A stretch of 64,000 nucleotides of DNA from assembly GCA_028751075.1 (NCBI GenBank), contig JAQZDA010000001.1:20005-84004 (forward strand), given 5' to 3'. The notes under the pieces were generated by a model. It searched no databases. It saw only the letters and a program-made list of their open reading frames with translations, and was not told where the DNA came from. Origin of the DNA: Euryarchaeota archaeon Ods02 (GTDB lineage: Archaea > Halobacteriota > Halobacteria > Halobacteriales > Halorutilaceae). Below, piece by piece: positions 45,463 to 55,322 of the stretch. Position 1 is the stretch's first letter. The number at the start of each line of letters is the position of its first letter. Made by a program: the position numbers and the translations under genes.

Positions 45463-46077
45463 CTACCGCTCCTCTAGCTCCCTCCAGACGTGTGCCCCGC
45501 GTTGCAGGGTGCTGGCGACGCCGGCGACGGCGGTCAACGCGAGCGCGGCCTCGAAGGGCGACATCTCCACAGAGCCCGCGGAGACCTCTAGAGCCTCCAG
45601 CGCTGCGGCGGCGACGACGATGGCGAAGACGTCGGCGCGGGTGAGGACGCCGCGGTAGACGCGGCCGACGCCGACCGCCTGCGCCTGCGTACCCATGTAC
45701 GCCGTCAGGAGGACGGCGGTGACGCTGAAGAACCCCAGCAGCCAGTTCCCAGTGGCGGCGGTGACTCCCACCAGCAGGACGGCGTCGGCGAACCTGTCGA
45801 ACGAGTGGTCGAGGAGGTCGCCTCGGGCGTCCGCGGTCCCCGACAGTCTCGCTAGCTCTCCGTCGAGGAGGTCGAACAACCCGGCGAACACCAGGACGGC
45901 TGCTCCTGTAGCATACGCAGTGGTTCCGCCGACCGTGAACGCGAGGGCGACGGCTGCGACCGCCGCTAGAGATACCGCCGTCAGCTGGTTCGCCGTCACC
46001 CCTAACCGGTGCAGCGTCTCGGCGACCGCCTCCAGATGTCGGTAGACCCCGTCGGCTAACCTGTCCCTGTACGTCAA
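45463..46077 (-). CDS. CDP-alcohol phosphatidyltransferase (archaetidylinositol-phosphate synthase-like)
   Basis: Integral membrane enzyme of 204 residues that moves a phospho-alcohol group from CDP-archaeol. The catalytic signature is complete: LLDGELARLSGTADARGDLL followed by DHSFD, matching DG(x)2AR(x)8G(x)3D(x)3D. About five or six helices surround it. The size and N-terminus fit the archaeal archaetidylinositol phosphate synthase group, but the acceptor alcohol cannot be proved. It lies 15 bases after the cdc48 gene's reading direction start side, both leftward. Confidence 0.85.
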   Translation of the reverse strand: MTYRDRLADGVYRHLEAVAETLHRLGVTANQLTAVSLAAVAAVALAFTVGGTTAYATGAAVLVFAGLFDLLDGELARLSGTADARGDLLDHSFDRFADAVLLVGVTAATGNWLLGFFSVTAVLLTAYMGTQAQAVGVGRVYRGVLTRADVFAIVVAAAALEALEVSAGSVEMSPFEAALALTAVAGVASTLQRGAHVWRELEER

Positions 46078-46092
46078 GACAGAGGAGAAGGG

Positions 46093-48318
46093 TTACTGGA
46101 AGCCTATGTAGCTGTCTCTCCGTCCCTGCTGAACCTTCGCACGTCCGCCCTTGAACTCCTCTTCGACGTTGTCGTAGTACTCCTTGATGTCGTCGGTGAT
46201 GGTGGGTCGGACCTTCTCTAGGGCTTCGCGGAAGTGCCGCATAGTCACCTCTTCGGCGTCGTCGTCCTCCCTGAGCGCTATCAACGCTGCTTCGCGGGCG
46301 ATGGTCTCAAGGTCGCTGCCGACGTAGCCCTCGGTTATCTCCGCTATCTCCTCGAGCACGACGTCTTCGTCGAGCGGCATATCCCGGGTGTGGATGTCGA
46401 GTATCTCCTCTCTGCCGTCGCGGTCGGGTGCGCCGAGCATCACGAGGCGGTCGAACCTGCCGCTTCTGAGAAGTGCGGGGTCTATCATGTCGGGTCGGTT
46501 GGTGGCGCCGACCACCATGACGTCCTCTAGCTCCTCGAGTCCGTCGAGCTCGGTAAGCATCTGGTTGACGACTCGTTCGCTGACGCGGCTGTCGCTGGCG
46601 CTCGAACGACTGGGTGCGAGGCTGTCGAGCTCGTCGAAGAACACGACGCAGGGTGCGACCTGACGGGCTTTCCGGAACGTCTGCCGGATAGCTTTCTCGG
46701 ATTCTCCAACCCATTTCGACAGAAGCTGGGGTCCGCGTATGCTGATGAAGTTCGCCCCGGTCTCGTTGGCGACGGCCTTCGCCATCAACGTCTTACCCGT
46801 GCCAGGCGGCCCGTACAGCAGCACGCCTTTCGGGCTGTCGATACCCATGCGTTCGAACTTCTCCGGCGACACGAGCGGCCATTCGATGGCTTCCTCGACC
46901 TCGCGGCGTTCGCTGTTGAGGCCGCCGACCTGATCCCACGTTATCTGCGGTAGCTCGACGAGCACCTCCAGCATAGCGCTGGGTTCGACCTCACGTAACG
47001 CGCCCTTGAAGTCGTCGGCGTTGACGACCATCCGGTCTATCATCTCCGGAGGTACGTCGTCGCTGTCGAGGTCTATCTCCGGCAGGTACCGTCGGAGCGC
47101 CTTCATCGCGCCTTCCTTCGAGAGAGAGGCGATGTCGGCTCCGACGAAGCCGTGTGTCTCGTTAGCGAGGCGTTCTATGTCGACGTCGTCCGCCAACGGC
47201 ATCCCGCGGGTGTGTATGTTGAATATCTCCTGCCGGTCCTCGACGTCGGGTACACCTATCTCTATCTCGCGGTCGAAACGTCCGGGGCGGCGGAGCGCGG
47301 GGTCGACGCTGTCGACGCGGTTGGTGGCGGCGACGACTATCACCTGTCCGCGTTCCTCGAGGCCGTCCATCATCGTCAAGAGCTGGGCGACGACGCGGCG
47401 TTCGACCTCGCCGGTAACCTCCTCGCGTTTCGGCGCGATGGAGTCGAGCTCGTCGATGAAGATTATCGACGGGGATTCCTCTCGGGCTTCGTCGAATATG
47501 TCCCTGAGCTGTTGTTCGCTCTCGCCGTAGTACTTGCTGATAATCTCGGGTCCGGCGATGCTGAAGAACTCCGCACCTGTCTCGTTGGCGACGGCCTTCG
47601 CCATCAACGTCTTACCCGTGCCGGGGGGTCCGTGCAGGAGGACGCCTCGTGGGGGTTCGATGCCGAGGCGCTGGAAGATCTGCGGGTGCTTCATCGGCAG
47701 CTCCACCATCTCCCGGACGCGCTGTATCTCCTCCTCCAATCCCCCTATGTCCTCGTAGGTGACGCCGCTTGTGTGGCTCTCGACGCCGTGCGCGGGTTTC
47801 TCCCGTAGAACGACCTCGGTCTCCTCGGTGACCATGACGGTGCCCTGGGGGTCGGTGTCGACCGCGATGAGCGGTATCGCCTGACCGGGGGACCGCATGA
47901 ACGGGTGGTTGGTGCTGCTCATCACGGGGACGACGTCGCCTTCGACGACCGGTCGTTTGAGCACCTGGCGTTTCACCATTCCGGATGCGTCGCTTCCGAA
48001 CTGGACGTTCGCGCCTTCCGGCGGCGCTAACACGACCTTGTCGGCGTCTTCGGTCTCGCTCTTCCTTACGGTGACGCGTTCTCCGATGGATACGTCGGCG
48101 TTCTGCCGGGTGAAGCCGTCGATGCGGATGGTGTCTTCGTTCCAGTCCTTGCGGTCGGCGCGCCAGACCTTCGCCGCGGTCGTGTCCGCGCCCTCTATCT
48201 CTATGATGTCGCCGGGGCTGAGCTTGAGATGGAGCAAAGTGTCGGGGTCGAGTCGGGCTATACCCCTGCCGCTGTCGTTGGGGTACGCCTTCGCAACCTC
48301 GAGATCGACTTCGTTCAT
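46093..48318 (-). CDS. cdc48: Cdc48/VAT-type AAA+ ATPase
   Basis: 741-residue unfoldase that extracts proteins for the proteasome. The N domain opens [20 protein letters not shown]. Both AAA modules are intact: each has [20 protein letters not shown], with Walker [15 protein letters not shown] in D1 and [14 protein letters not shown] in D2, and both Arg fingers ([26 protein letters not shown]). The conserved inter-ring linker [20 protein letters not shown] is present. The C-terminal tail ends [12 protein letters not shown]. Stand-alone transcription from 48318 with a 140-base leader-side gap. Archaeal Cdc48 works with the PAN/20S system and SAMP-modified proteins. Confidence 0.97.
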   Translation of the reverse strand: MNEVDLEVAKAYPNDSGRGIARLDPDTLLHLKLSPGDIIEIEGADTTAAKVWRADRKDWNEDTIRIDGFTRQNADVSIGERVTVRKSETEDADKVVLAPPEGANVQFGSDASGMVKRQVLKRPVVEGDVVPVMSSTNHPFMRSPGQAIPLIAVDTDPQGTVMVTEETEVVLREKPAHGVESHTSGVTYEDIGGLEEEIQRVREMVELPMKHPQIFQRLGIEPPRGVLLHGPPGTGKTLMAKAVANETGAEFFSIAGPEIISKYYGESEQQLRDIFDEAREESPSIIFIDELDSIAPKREEVTGEVERRVVAQLLTMMDGLEERGQVIVVAATNRVDSVDPALRRPGRFDREIEIGVPDVEDRQEIFNIHTRGMPLADDVDIERLANETHGFVGADIASLSKEGAMKALRRYLPEIDLDSDDVPPEMIDRMVVNADDFKGALREVEPSAMLEVLVELPQITWDQVGGLNSERREVEEAIEWPLVSPEKFERMGIDSPKGVLLYGPPGTGKTLMAKAVANETGANFISIRGPQLLSKWVGESEKAIRQTFRKARQVAPCVVFFDELDSLAPSRSSASDSRVSERVVNQMLTELDGLEELEDVMVVGATNRPDMIDPALLRSGRFDRLVMLGAPDRDGREEILDIHTRDMPLDEDVVLEEIAEITEGYVGSDLETIAREAALIALREDDDAEEVTMRHFREALEKVRPTITDDIKEYYDNVEEEFKGGRAKVQQGRRDSYIGFQ

Positions 48319-48460
48319 GATGCTAGTGCAGGGAGTTAGGGCGTCCCAGGTTAATACGTTTACGTATGACCTCCGGCTTACCGCCTCGCAGTGCGGTATT
48401 TTTCGTGATGTCCGAGGTCAGAATGGACGTTCGTTCGGAAACTCTGGCGTCGTCGGAGCT

Positions 48461-48907
48461 TCAGTCGGTGGAGACGGCTGCCTCTCCACCCGTGGCTTCC
48501 GGCTCCTCGGCGTCGTCTCCAACTTCGACGTTTTCTTCCCCCGTGTCTCCACGTATGCTCCCCCCTCCCCCCATGTAGCCGCCGGCGACTCCGAGCACGA
48601 GAGCCCATACGGAAGCTCCTCCGACGATGTAGTAGACGTAGACGGGGTCGCCGCCTATCGGGCTCTCCGTAGGTGCGGACGGTGGGACGCCGAAGAACAC
48701 CGCGAAGGTCGGTATGACGAAAGCCACCACCATCACCAACGACGCCTTCACACCCCCACGGACGCCTCCGTCCTGCAGGTTCGCCGCCACCATACCCCCG
48801 ATCAACGGGGCGACGAAATGCACCGCCGGCAACGGTAGAAGCGCGACGGTGACGGCGGCTCCCAGTACGCCGTTCACGAGCGTACGTCCCTCGAGCTTCT
48901 CTCTCAT
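48461..48907 (-). CDS. Membrane protein of DUF5518 type
   Basis: 148-residue membrane protein: VNGVLGAAVTVALLPLPAVH, FVAPLIGGMVAANLQDGGVR, VKASLVMVVAFVIPTFAVFF and VYYIVGGASVWALVLGVAGG give four helices, with the family-like GGxxAxxLQxGGxxxGxxxG motif, then an acidic disordered tail. MREKLEGRTLVNGV at 48907 is preferred over an ATG 36 bases upstream. DUF5518 proteins are frequent and uncharacterised in haloarchaea. Confidence 0.7.
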   Translation of the reverse strand: MREKLEGRTLVNGVLGAAVTVALLPLPAVHFVAPLIGGMVAANLQDGGVRGGVKASLVMVVAFVIPTFAVFFGVPPSAPTESPIGGDPVYVYYIVGGASVWALVLGVAGGYMGGGGSIRGDTGEENVEVGDDAEEPEATGGEAAVSTD

Positions 48908-49003
48908 CACCGGAGACGGTGGAGCGCGAGCGTTTAACTCCACGGATATACTCCAGCTCCTGAGCCGAAAAGATGGGGAGAACGGTAGAACCCGAGGCTT
49001 CTT

Positions 49004-49633
49004 TCAGTCTTCGGCGAGCGCTTTCTCGACGGCTTCGTCGAACGCAGTGAGTCTACCTCCACCAGCTCCAGGATGCGGTCGTCGGTGACCACCACTGGTT
49101 CCTTGAGGCCGTGTTTGAGGCCGTGTACTAGAGGGTGTGCTACGTTTCGCGGGACGGAGGTTACGAGGTCCAGCCAGTATACCGAGAGCTTCAGCGACAA
49201 CACGGCCACCGGAAGTATCAACGGCTTCCGTCCCACTGCTTTCTCCGCCGTCCGGACGAGTATCTTCTGGTAGGATAGTACTCGGATCCACCTATCTCGA
49301 AGGTGTCGTCTCTCGTAGCGTGTTCGTCGAGCACCCCCCCCCTCCATCCGACGCTGCCTCGGCGAAGTTACCTGCAGCTCTACGGTCAGCTTACGCGAAG
49401 TCGCCTCCGGACTCCATCGAATGGACGAGGTAGTAGACGGCGTCGACGTCGTCGAACACTCCGTCGAGGCTGTCGAGGTCGAGGAGGACGGCCTCCACCA
49501 CCGACACATCCTCCGGACCGTCGTATCCCTCTGCATCCCTCGTCAAAGCGATGACGTCGTGCCTCATGGAGACGAGAGCCGGAGTCAGTTGGCTTCCTAC
49601 GAAACCCGACGCACCCGTGACGAGCACCCTCAT
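49004..49633 (-). pseudogene. Decayed NAD(P)-binding epimerase (NmrA/NDUFA9-like)
   Basis: Pieces of one protein in different frames. The first ~80 codons read MRVLVTGASGFVGSQLTPAL to AVYYLVHSMESGGDFA and then stop. About 70 bases later the other end appears in another frame: RVLSYQKILVRTAEKAVGRK, SVYWLDLVTSVPRNVAHPLV and VVVTDDRILELVEVDS, and a third frame ends with TAFDEAVEKALAED. Intact haloarchaeal homologues run about 290-300 residues, so roughly 120-150 residues of the middle are missing and two frameshifts are present. A run of nine C (49334-49342) lies in the damaged zone. It is a dead gene unless reading is rescued. Confidence 0.8.
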
Positions 49634-49723
49634 CGGAGCTACGTTGGTTCGCATAGGCCAACATCTTTTCGCCGGTCGAGCCGGTGACCTCCGTCACCTG
49701 GGGGATATCCACGGGCAAACTTG

Positions 49724-50785
49724 ATGGTAAGACAGGTGTTAGGGTTACCCGTGTGGAAACCAGGCATCGGGTTGCTCGAGATACTGGACAACGTAGACCC
49801 CCTGAAGACCCCTATCGCAGCGAGCGTGTTCTCCCTCGGAGTCGAGAAGTACATCCACGAACACACACCAGAGGATTTCCCCCGCGCGAGCACCCGAGGG
49901 CACTTCGACGTATGCCGGTTACGTAAGACGCCGGTGGTGCCCGACGGAACGGTAGGGAGCGCTCTCGGTCTGTCGAAGGCAGACTACATCGAGGAGGGAC
50001 ACACGGAGTTCGACTATGACGTACTCGAGGAGGTTCCGGGGTTCTCGGGTGAAGGGTCGCCGGAGGAGCTGCTGGTGTTCGTACACGGCTGGCTGGCCTG
50101 CAGGAAATCCGGCCTCGGACGTATGTCGTTGATGCGCCACGGTCTCGAGAGCAACGGATACCCACACCCGGTGGTGGGGTTCACCTGGGACAGCCGGCAG
50201 CCCGCCGCGGAGTGGCGGACGGGTAAGACTCTAGCGCGGTGGAACGGCCCGAAGCTCGCGGCGTTCGTCGCCGACCTCGTCGACCGTAACCCAGGAGTCC
50301 GCGTCAGACTTCTGTCCAACAGCCTCGGCGACCGCGTCCTGTTCTCCGCGCTGAAGGCGCTGGAGGATCGAGGGGATACGCCGCCTCTGGAGTCCGCTAC
50401 CGTGCTCGGAGGCAGCGTCGACCGCAGCGAGGTAGCACGGGGCGGAAGGTACGCGTCCGCCGTAGAGAGCCAGGTGGAGACGCTGTACAACTACTGGACG
50501 CCGTACGACGACACCGTCGGAAGCTATCTACCGCTGGTGGACCCCGGGCAGGCACTGGGTACCGGCGGCCCGGAAGACGCACCCGGTAACTTCGTCGACC
50601 GTGGAGTGCTGTACGTCCCCGATCACTTCTCCATGTACCTTCCCGGACGGGGGTGCGTGCACGACGTGGTCGACGACTTCGAGGTAGAACCAGCGCAGGA
50701 GGCGCCGGAGGTGTCGGAGGAGTTCGAGGTGTTCGACGACGTCGGCAAGATACCTATCTCGGAAGCAGACGGAAGTCCAGAATAA
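49724..50785 (+). CDS. DUF900-type alpha/beta hydrolase
   Basis: 353-residue soluble alpha/beta hydrolase. The oxyanion strand is ELLVFVHGWLACRKSGLGR, the nucleophile elbow is RLLSNSLGDRVLFSALKAL with Ser in SNSLGD, and the later region has VLYVPDHFSMYLPGRGC, whose His could complete the triad. The N-terminus (PLKTPIAASVFSLGVEKYIH) is a helical region specific to this group. Family members include haloarchaeal hydrolases of unknown substrate. The ATG at 49724 is preferred over TTG 3 bases earlier. Confidence 0.8.
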   Translation: MVRQVLGLPVWKPGIGLLEILDNVDPLKTPIAASVFSLGVEKYIHEHTPEDFPRASTRGHFDVCRLRKTPVVPDGTVGSALGLSKADYIEEGHTEFDYDVLEEVPGFSGEGSPEELLVFVHGWLACRKSGLGRMSLMRHGLESNGYPHPVVGFTWDSRQPAAEWRTGKTLARWNGPKLAAFVADLVDRNPGVRVRLLSNSLGDRVLFSALKALEDRGDTPPLESATVLGGSVDRSEVARGGRYASAVESQVETLYNYWTPYDDTVGSYLPLVDPGQALGTGGPEDAPGNFVDRGVLYVPDHFSMYLPGRGCVHDVVDDFEVEPAQEAPEVSEEFEVFDDVGKIPISEADGSPE

Positions 50786-50913
50786 CCGGCTACATTAGTG
50801 AACGTATGAACAGCAGGATAACCGACTACAGTAGCTCTGCCGCGAGAAAGGAGCAAGTACGTTTCACCACACCAGTAGGTTTAATTCAGCAGCCCGCGTC
50901 TCCTCCAGAGAGC

Positions 50914-51543
50914 ATGATGAAGAGAACTGTATTACTGGTCGTACTAGTGGTCTCGGCGGCTGCAGTAGCTGGCTGCATCGACGGCGGAGACGACGGAGAA
51001 CCAGGTGACGACGTAGACGACGAAGCCGCTAACGGCTTCGCCGACGACCTGCAGGGAGACGAGGAGTTCGACGACATAGACCGACAGACCGCGGAGCAGA
51101 TGGCGCGTTGTGAGCGCGGTACCTCACATACCTACGACTACCCCGACCATCAGACCGGTGAGCTGGAGTCCACTACCGTGACCGTCGAAGGCACTGAGAC
51201 ACATGACGGCGTTCAGTTCTGCAAGTTCAGAGCGGAGAGCACGGAGTTCGGCGATGACTTCGAAGGCGTCGACGCGCTAGAGGGCAGGACCCTAGACAGG
51301 GTAGAGTGGTGGGTCGCGATGGAGGACCTCGACCCACACACCGAGAGACTGGACCAGGGTAACGCCATGATGCGGATGTACGACACCAACGGCAACATCA
51401 TGGTCAGCTGGGAGTTCCGCGACGACAGCTTCGAGATGACGTTCTACGACGAAGACGGAGAGGAGTTCGACCCCTACGAAGCCATAGTCGAAGACGTACC
51501 CGAGGAGTACCAGGACGAGATACCCGACGACTTCGGGTTCTGA
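50914..51543 (+). CDS. Secreted lipoprotein, function unknown
   Basis: 209 residues. The signal MMKRTVLLVVLVVSAAAVAG ends in the lipobox AVAGC; the following acidic Gly/Asp linker is typical of haloarchaeal lipoproteins. The mature domain is beta-rich with two Cys (RCERGTSHTYDY and QFCKFRAESTEFG) that could form a disulfide, and GRTLDRVEWWVAMEDLDPHT. No family recognised. A TATA-like TTTAATT about 30 bases upstream and the in-frame longer version overlapping the hydrolase gene argue for the ATG at 50914. Confidence 0.75.
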   Translation: MMKRTVLLVVLVVSAAAVAGCIDGGDDGEPGDDVDDEAANGFADDLQGDEEFDDIDRQTAEQMARCERGTSHTYDYPDHQTGELESTTVTVEGTETHDGVQFCKFRAESTEFGDDFEGVDALEGRTLDRVEWWVAMEDLDPHTERLDQGNAMMRMYDTNGNIMVSWEFRDDSFEMTFYDEDGEEFDPYEAIVEDVPEEYQDEIPDDFGF

Positions 51544-51645
51544 CACAAGCTTACCTCTATCAACAGCTGAAGACCTTACTCTCGAACAGTTAGTCCTCGT
51601 CGTTCTTCGGTTCCACACGACCCAATAGCCACTTCCGCTCGAACT

Positions 51646-52431
51646 TCACTTCCCGTGGAACTCCGGTTCGCGGTCCTCCATCCTGGCGGTGAAGCCCTCG
51701 ACGGCGTCCTCCGAGCCGTAGAGGTCGCGGGCGAGATACCGCTCTATCTCGAGGCCGTCCTCCAGCGGTACGTCGCCGGAGTGGTTCAACGCTTTCTTCG
51801 CCTTCTCCACCCCGAGTGGCGCGCGTTCCGCTAGCTCGTCGGCGAACGCTTTCGCCTCGTCGTCGACGTCGTCGTCGCTGCAGACCTCGTTCACGAGACC
51901 CATCTGTTCGGCGTCCTCGGAGTCAACGTAGTCCCCGAGCAAGACTATCTCTTTGGCGTTCGCGAGGCCGACGAGACGCGGCAGCCGCTGCGTCGAGCCG
52001 CCGCTTGGGAAGATGCCGAGCTTCACCTCGATGGGTCCGTATCGGGCGGTCGAGCCGAGCACGCGGAAGTCCGCCGGCAAAGTCAGTTCGAACCCACCGG
52101 CGATGCCGGCGCGCTTGACTCCGGCGACGACTGGGACGCGGCATTCCTCGATGGCGTCGAACATCGATTGGAGGTCGTCGCCGACGCTGAAGTCGCCCTC
52201 TGAGGCGAGCGACGTCATCATCCCGAGGTCCATGCCCGCGCAGAAGACGTCTCCGCGTCCGAGCAAGGTGGCGGCGCGGACTTCGTCGGCGTCGTCTATC
52301 CCTGTGAAAGCCTGGTGTAGTCCCGAGATGACGTCGCGGTCGACTGCGTTACGTTTCTCGGGTCTGTTGAGGTAGACGTCGACGCGGTGTCCCTCTATCT
52401 CTACTTCGACTTTCTCTGTGCCGGTCTCCAT
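51646..52431 (-). CDS. Enoyl-CoA hydratase/isomerase family protein
   Basis: 261-residue crotonase-fold enzyme of fatty-acid or amino-acid degradation. The oxyanion-hole segments are RGDVFCAGMDLGMMTSLAS and VKRAGIAGGFELTLPADFRV, the latter with the catalytic-type Glu nearby, in GPIEVKLGIFPSGGSTQRLP. The C-terminal helices (VEGFTARMEDREPEFHGK) match classic ECH. The CoA substrate is undetermined. Stand-alone, convergent with the lipoprotein gene. Confidence 0.9.
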   Translation of the reverse strand: METGTEKVEVEIEGHRVDVYLNRPEKRNAVDRDVISGLHQAFTGIDDADEVRAATLLGRGDVFCAGMDLGMMTSLASEGDFSVGDDLQSMFDAIEECRVPVVAGVKRAGIAGGFELTLPADFRVLGSTARYGPIEVKLGIFPSGGSTQRLPRLVGLANAKEIVLLGDYVDSEDAEQMGLVNEVCSDDDVDDEAKAFADELAERAPLGVEKAKKALNHSGDVPLEDGLEIERYLARDLYGSEDAVEGFTARMEDREPEFHGK

Positions 52432-52481
52432 GGACTACTCATCAGGAGGAAACGACGTTAAGATACGGGTGCTTAGGGTAA

Positions 52482-53024
52482 TCAGGTCGGCAGCCCGAAC
52501 CGCCGGGCTTCCTCCCACAGGCCTTCGCGGTATATCCGGCCGACGTGCGTGGGGTACTCTATGCAGCAGGCGAACTTCGCGGTGTCGCCGGCGAAGACCT
52601 CGGTGCAGACGAAGCCTTCGGCGTCTTCGAGGGCTTCGACGGCTTCCGCCGGGTCTTCATCTGTCTCCGGGCGTGTCTCACCGGCGTCGCAGTACCGCGC
52701 CAGCGTCTCCAGCAAGCTGTCGCTTAGAGCCCGGTAGCCGCCGTCGAGCTCCCCGAGGAAGGTGTCGTTCGGCCGGAGGTCGACCTCGGGTGCGACGGGG
52801 AGGTAGAACTCGAGCTCCACGACCACGAGGCGGTCGTCGAAACCTTTGACGGTGATGGACGTGAGCTCGGGCGCGAGCATGAGGTCGAGGTCGCCGCTGC
52901 GTCGGGGGTCGGGTATCCGGCGTTCGACGCCGTGCTCGGTCTCCGTGACTCCGGCGAGGACGTCCCGTAGCTTCTGCTCGAACTCCGTCTGCAGCTCCCC
53001 GGGCAGCGACGTCTCCAGCACCAT
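52482..53024 (-). CDS. Conserved haloarchaeal protein, function unknown
   Basis: 180-residue soluble protein beginning MVLETSLPGELQTEFEQKLR. It has a beta-rich first half (ITVKGFDDRLVVVELEFYLP), a helical middle, and Cys residues in RYCDAGET, GFVCTEV and ACCIEYPTHV that could bind metal. I do not recognise a family. It stands alone between leftward genes for enoyl-CoA hydratase and the GLUG protein. Confidence 0.6.
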   Translation of the reverse strand: MVLETSLPGELQTEFEQKLRDVLAGVTETEHGVERRIPDPRRSGDLDLMLAPELTSITVKGFDDRLVVVELEFYLPVAPEVDLRPNDTFLGELDGGYRALSDSLLETLARYCDAGETRPETDEDPAEAVEALEDAEGFVCTEVFAGDTAKFACCIEYPTHVGRIYREGLWEEARRFGLPT

Positions 53025-53106
53025 CTCCTTACCTACTGATGGTTTCGAGGTAAAGAGCTATCAGAGTACCGGGGGGTTGGTTCCGGAAAACACCGTGTCG
53101 CCGTCG

Positions 53107-54471
53107 TCACCGTCGCCGCCGAAGCCTCCCCGCTAGCAAGGTCGAAACCGCCGCTGCAGCGGCGAGGAATCCGAAACCCGGCAGCCCCTCGTCTCCCCCG
53201 TCGTCCACGTCGGGTTCGTCTTCACCGGTGTCACGTGGTTCGACGGCGACGTCGACGACCTCCGTGTCGCGAGCCGTCGCCACCTCCATGGTGTAGCTGC
53301 CGACGTCACCTTCGGACGTCATCCACTCCAGCTCGAACGACCTGGAGCCACTGGATTCGACACCTACCCCTGACACTGAGTCCACCGTCTCTCCTTCGAC
53401 CGAGAGCGATACACCGCGAACTCCATCGGAGGCACCGGAGTTCGAAAGATTCGCCTCGACCTCCACGGTCTCGCCTTCCTCCACCGACTCGGTGTACCCC
53501 GCGACCTCGACGTGGAACAGCCCACCCCGCCACAGAAGCACGGGATAGCTGTCCGTGGCGACCCAGGTGTCGGTGAAGTCGAAGCCAGCGAGGTGGTCGA
53601 CGGCACCGTCACCGGTGAGGTCCTCCGTCGACAGCCCATGGGCTTCGGGGCTGCCTTCCGACAGCCGTTGACCCGTCGCATCCCTGTCCCAGTAGGCCGT
53701 GGAGACGCTGCCTTCGTCGACGGCTACTGCGCCGCCTTCGAACACCCCGGCGAACACGGTGCCAGCGGCGTAGACCTCTTCGACGTCTCCGGTGTTCCTG
53801 CCGACGACGCCTCCGGCAGTTTCGTCGGCGACGACCTCGGACAGCGAGTAGGACCTCGCGACTGCTCCGTCGTTGGCTCCCGCGACGCCGCCGACCCGCA
53901 AGCCGCCTTCGACGTCGACGTCGCTGTAGACCTCCTCCACGGTTCCTGCGTTGGTGCCGACGACGCCGCCGACGTTGAAGTCGCCCTCGACTCGTCCGTT
54001 TTCGACTCCGAGGCGTTCCACGGTGCCTTCGTTGTAGCCGAACAGGCCGACGTGGCTGTCGTCCCCGCGGTCGAGGTATACGTCTTCGACGACGTAGCCG
54101 TCGCCGTCGAAGCTCCCCTGGAACCTCAGGCTGTAGCGGCCTATGGGTTCGAAACCGCCGACCCACTGCTCCGTCACCCCGGCGTCCACGTCGTCCACCA
54201 TGACGTAGTCGCTCGACAGCGCCTCCAGCTCACCGTCGACGTCAGCGTGGTCGCCGCCGACGCACTGCAGCCGCTTGACGCCGTCGACCTCGAACGGCTG
54301 CTGCGTGGTTCCGTCACCGTGGTACTCGACGTCTCCGCAGTCGGGGCCCGAAGTCGGGGCGACCGTGCCCGTGAACGCCAGAGAGACACCGACCACCAGC
54401 AGAACGAAGAGAACGAGATACAGGGCTGATGACTTCGGAATCCGTCGAAACCACCATAGATTAGCTGTCAC
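53107..54471 (-). CDS. Secreted GLUG/CARDB-type surface protein with PGF-CTERM
   Basis: 454-residue exported protein. An N-terminal hydrophobic signal (LYLVLFVLLVVGVSLAFTGT) is followed by a domain with GLUG-type repeats (VGGVVGTNAGTVEEVYSDVD, VGGVAGANDGAVARSYSLSE, AGGVVGRNTGDVEEVYAAGT), then a CARDB-like Ig domain (VEVEANLSNSGASDGVRGVS). The C-terminus LPGFGFLAAAAAVSTLLAGR followed by RRRR is a PGF-CTERM signal, cut and lipid-modified by archaeosortase A. It is thus expected on the cell surface, likely glycosylated. Function, such as adhesion, is inference. Confidence 0.85.
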   Translation of the reverse strand: MTANLWWFRRIPKSSALYLVLFVLLVVGVSLAFTGTVAPTSGPDCGDVEYHGDGTTQQPFEVDGVKRLQCVGGDHADVDGELEALSSDYVMVDDVDAGVTEQWVGGFEPIGRYSLRFQGSFDGDGYVVEDVYLDRGDDSHVGLFGYNEGTVERLGVENGRVEGDFNVGGVVGTNAGTVEEVYSDVDVEGGLRVGGVAGANDGAVARSYSLSEVVADETAGGVVGRNTGDVEEVYAAGTVFAGVFEGGAVAVDEGSVSTAYWDRDATGQRLSEGSPEAHGLSTEDLTGDGAVDHLAGFDFTDTWVATDSYPVLLWRGGLFHVEVAGYTESVEEGETVEVEANLSNSGASDGVRGVSLSVEGETVDSVSGVGVESSGSRSFELEWMTSEGDVGSYTMEVATARDTEVVDVAVEPRDTGEDEPDVDDGGDEGLPGFGFLAAAAAVSTLLAGRLRRRR

Positions 54472-54577
54472 TACACCTCAAACACGTGGGCCGAGGTTAG
54501 TTCTTCTGGTGGCCTCATGCCGAAGGAACGGGAAAGAGGCGGATCAGAGTATTCGATCAAAGCCGACCACGTGGAGT

Positions 54578-55153
54578 TCAAAGCAGCCATCCGGCGAACA
54601 GCACGTAGACCCCCACCACGATAAGCACGACCGGAACCAGCAGGTCATCCACCCGGTCCGGTGTCCTGGCCTCCGGAACCAGCCTGACGATAGACGCCGC
54701 CAGCACGAAGACCGCTCCGGCGCAGACGACGTACAACGCAGTGACCGCCGCCAGTTCCGACACCGTCAACCCGACGAAGAACGGCACGAACACCGCGACG
54801 TTCTCCCCGCTCAACCCCACCCCCGCCATAGCTACGACACCTACATGGCTTACGGGTTCCGACAGCTCCGGCGTCTCCGGAACACCGACCTCACGACGAG
54901 ACCGCACGAGCCCCCACAGCCCCAGAGCCAACGGGACGACGCCGAGGAGGAACGTCCACTCCTGAAGCACGCCGGCAGCCACGAAGGCACCGGCCACCGC
55001 CGCCGCGAGACCAAGAGAGAACCCGACGAGATGCCCCAGAAGGACCTCGCCTAAGCTGTAGTCGGCGTCGGCGCAGAACGCCGTCAACACCACGAAGGTA
55101 TCCACGTGCGTCACCGCGAACAACCACGCCGCGACGAACAGGACTGCTTCCAC
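54578..55153 (-). CDS. CadD-like membrane transporter
   Basis: 191-residue membrane protein with about six helices. The first carries the polar family motif HVDTFVVLTAFCADADYSLG, then LLGHLVGFSLGLAAAVAGAF; the mirrored motif in the second half is GLSGENVAVFVPFFVGLTV, where bacterial CadD has GGDN. The family is annotated as cadmium resistance/cation efflux. Ion specificity is not evident from sequence. Single-gene unit. Confidence 0.75.
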   Translation of the reverse strand: MEAVLFVAAWLFAVTHVDTFVVLTAFCADADYSLGEVLLGHLVGFSLGLAAAVAGAFVAAGVLQEWTFLLGVVPLALGLWGLVRSRREVGVPETPELSEPVSHVGVVAMAGVGLSGENVAVFVPFFVGLTVSELAAVTALYVVCAGAVFVLAASIVRLVPEARTPDRVDDLLVPVVLIVVGVYVLFAGWLL

Positions 55154-55322
55154 GGAGCCAGATGCACGGCGACGGGATACAGTCCTTTCCCTCCGAGACC
55201 TAAGTACCGGTAGTCGTACAGAGATACGGAAAATCAGATAGGAAGAAGCGGATAGCCGGTGAAGGAGGTAACTGAATCTATCGGAGCGCCTGAGTCGATG
55301 TCTTTCTTGAGGTTTGGTTACC

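Noticed and set aside
53512..54429. 305-codon plus-strand frame opposite the GLUG protein gene
   Set aside because: Antisense shadow; the minus-strand protein has signal, repeats and PGF-CTERM, while this one lacks any domain.
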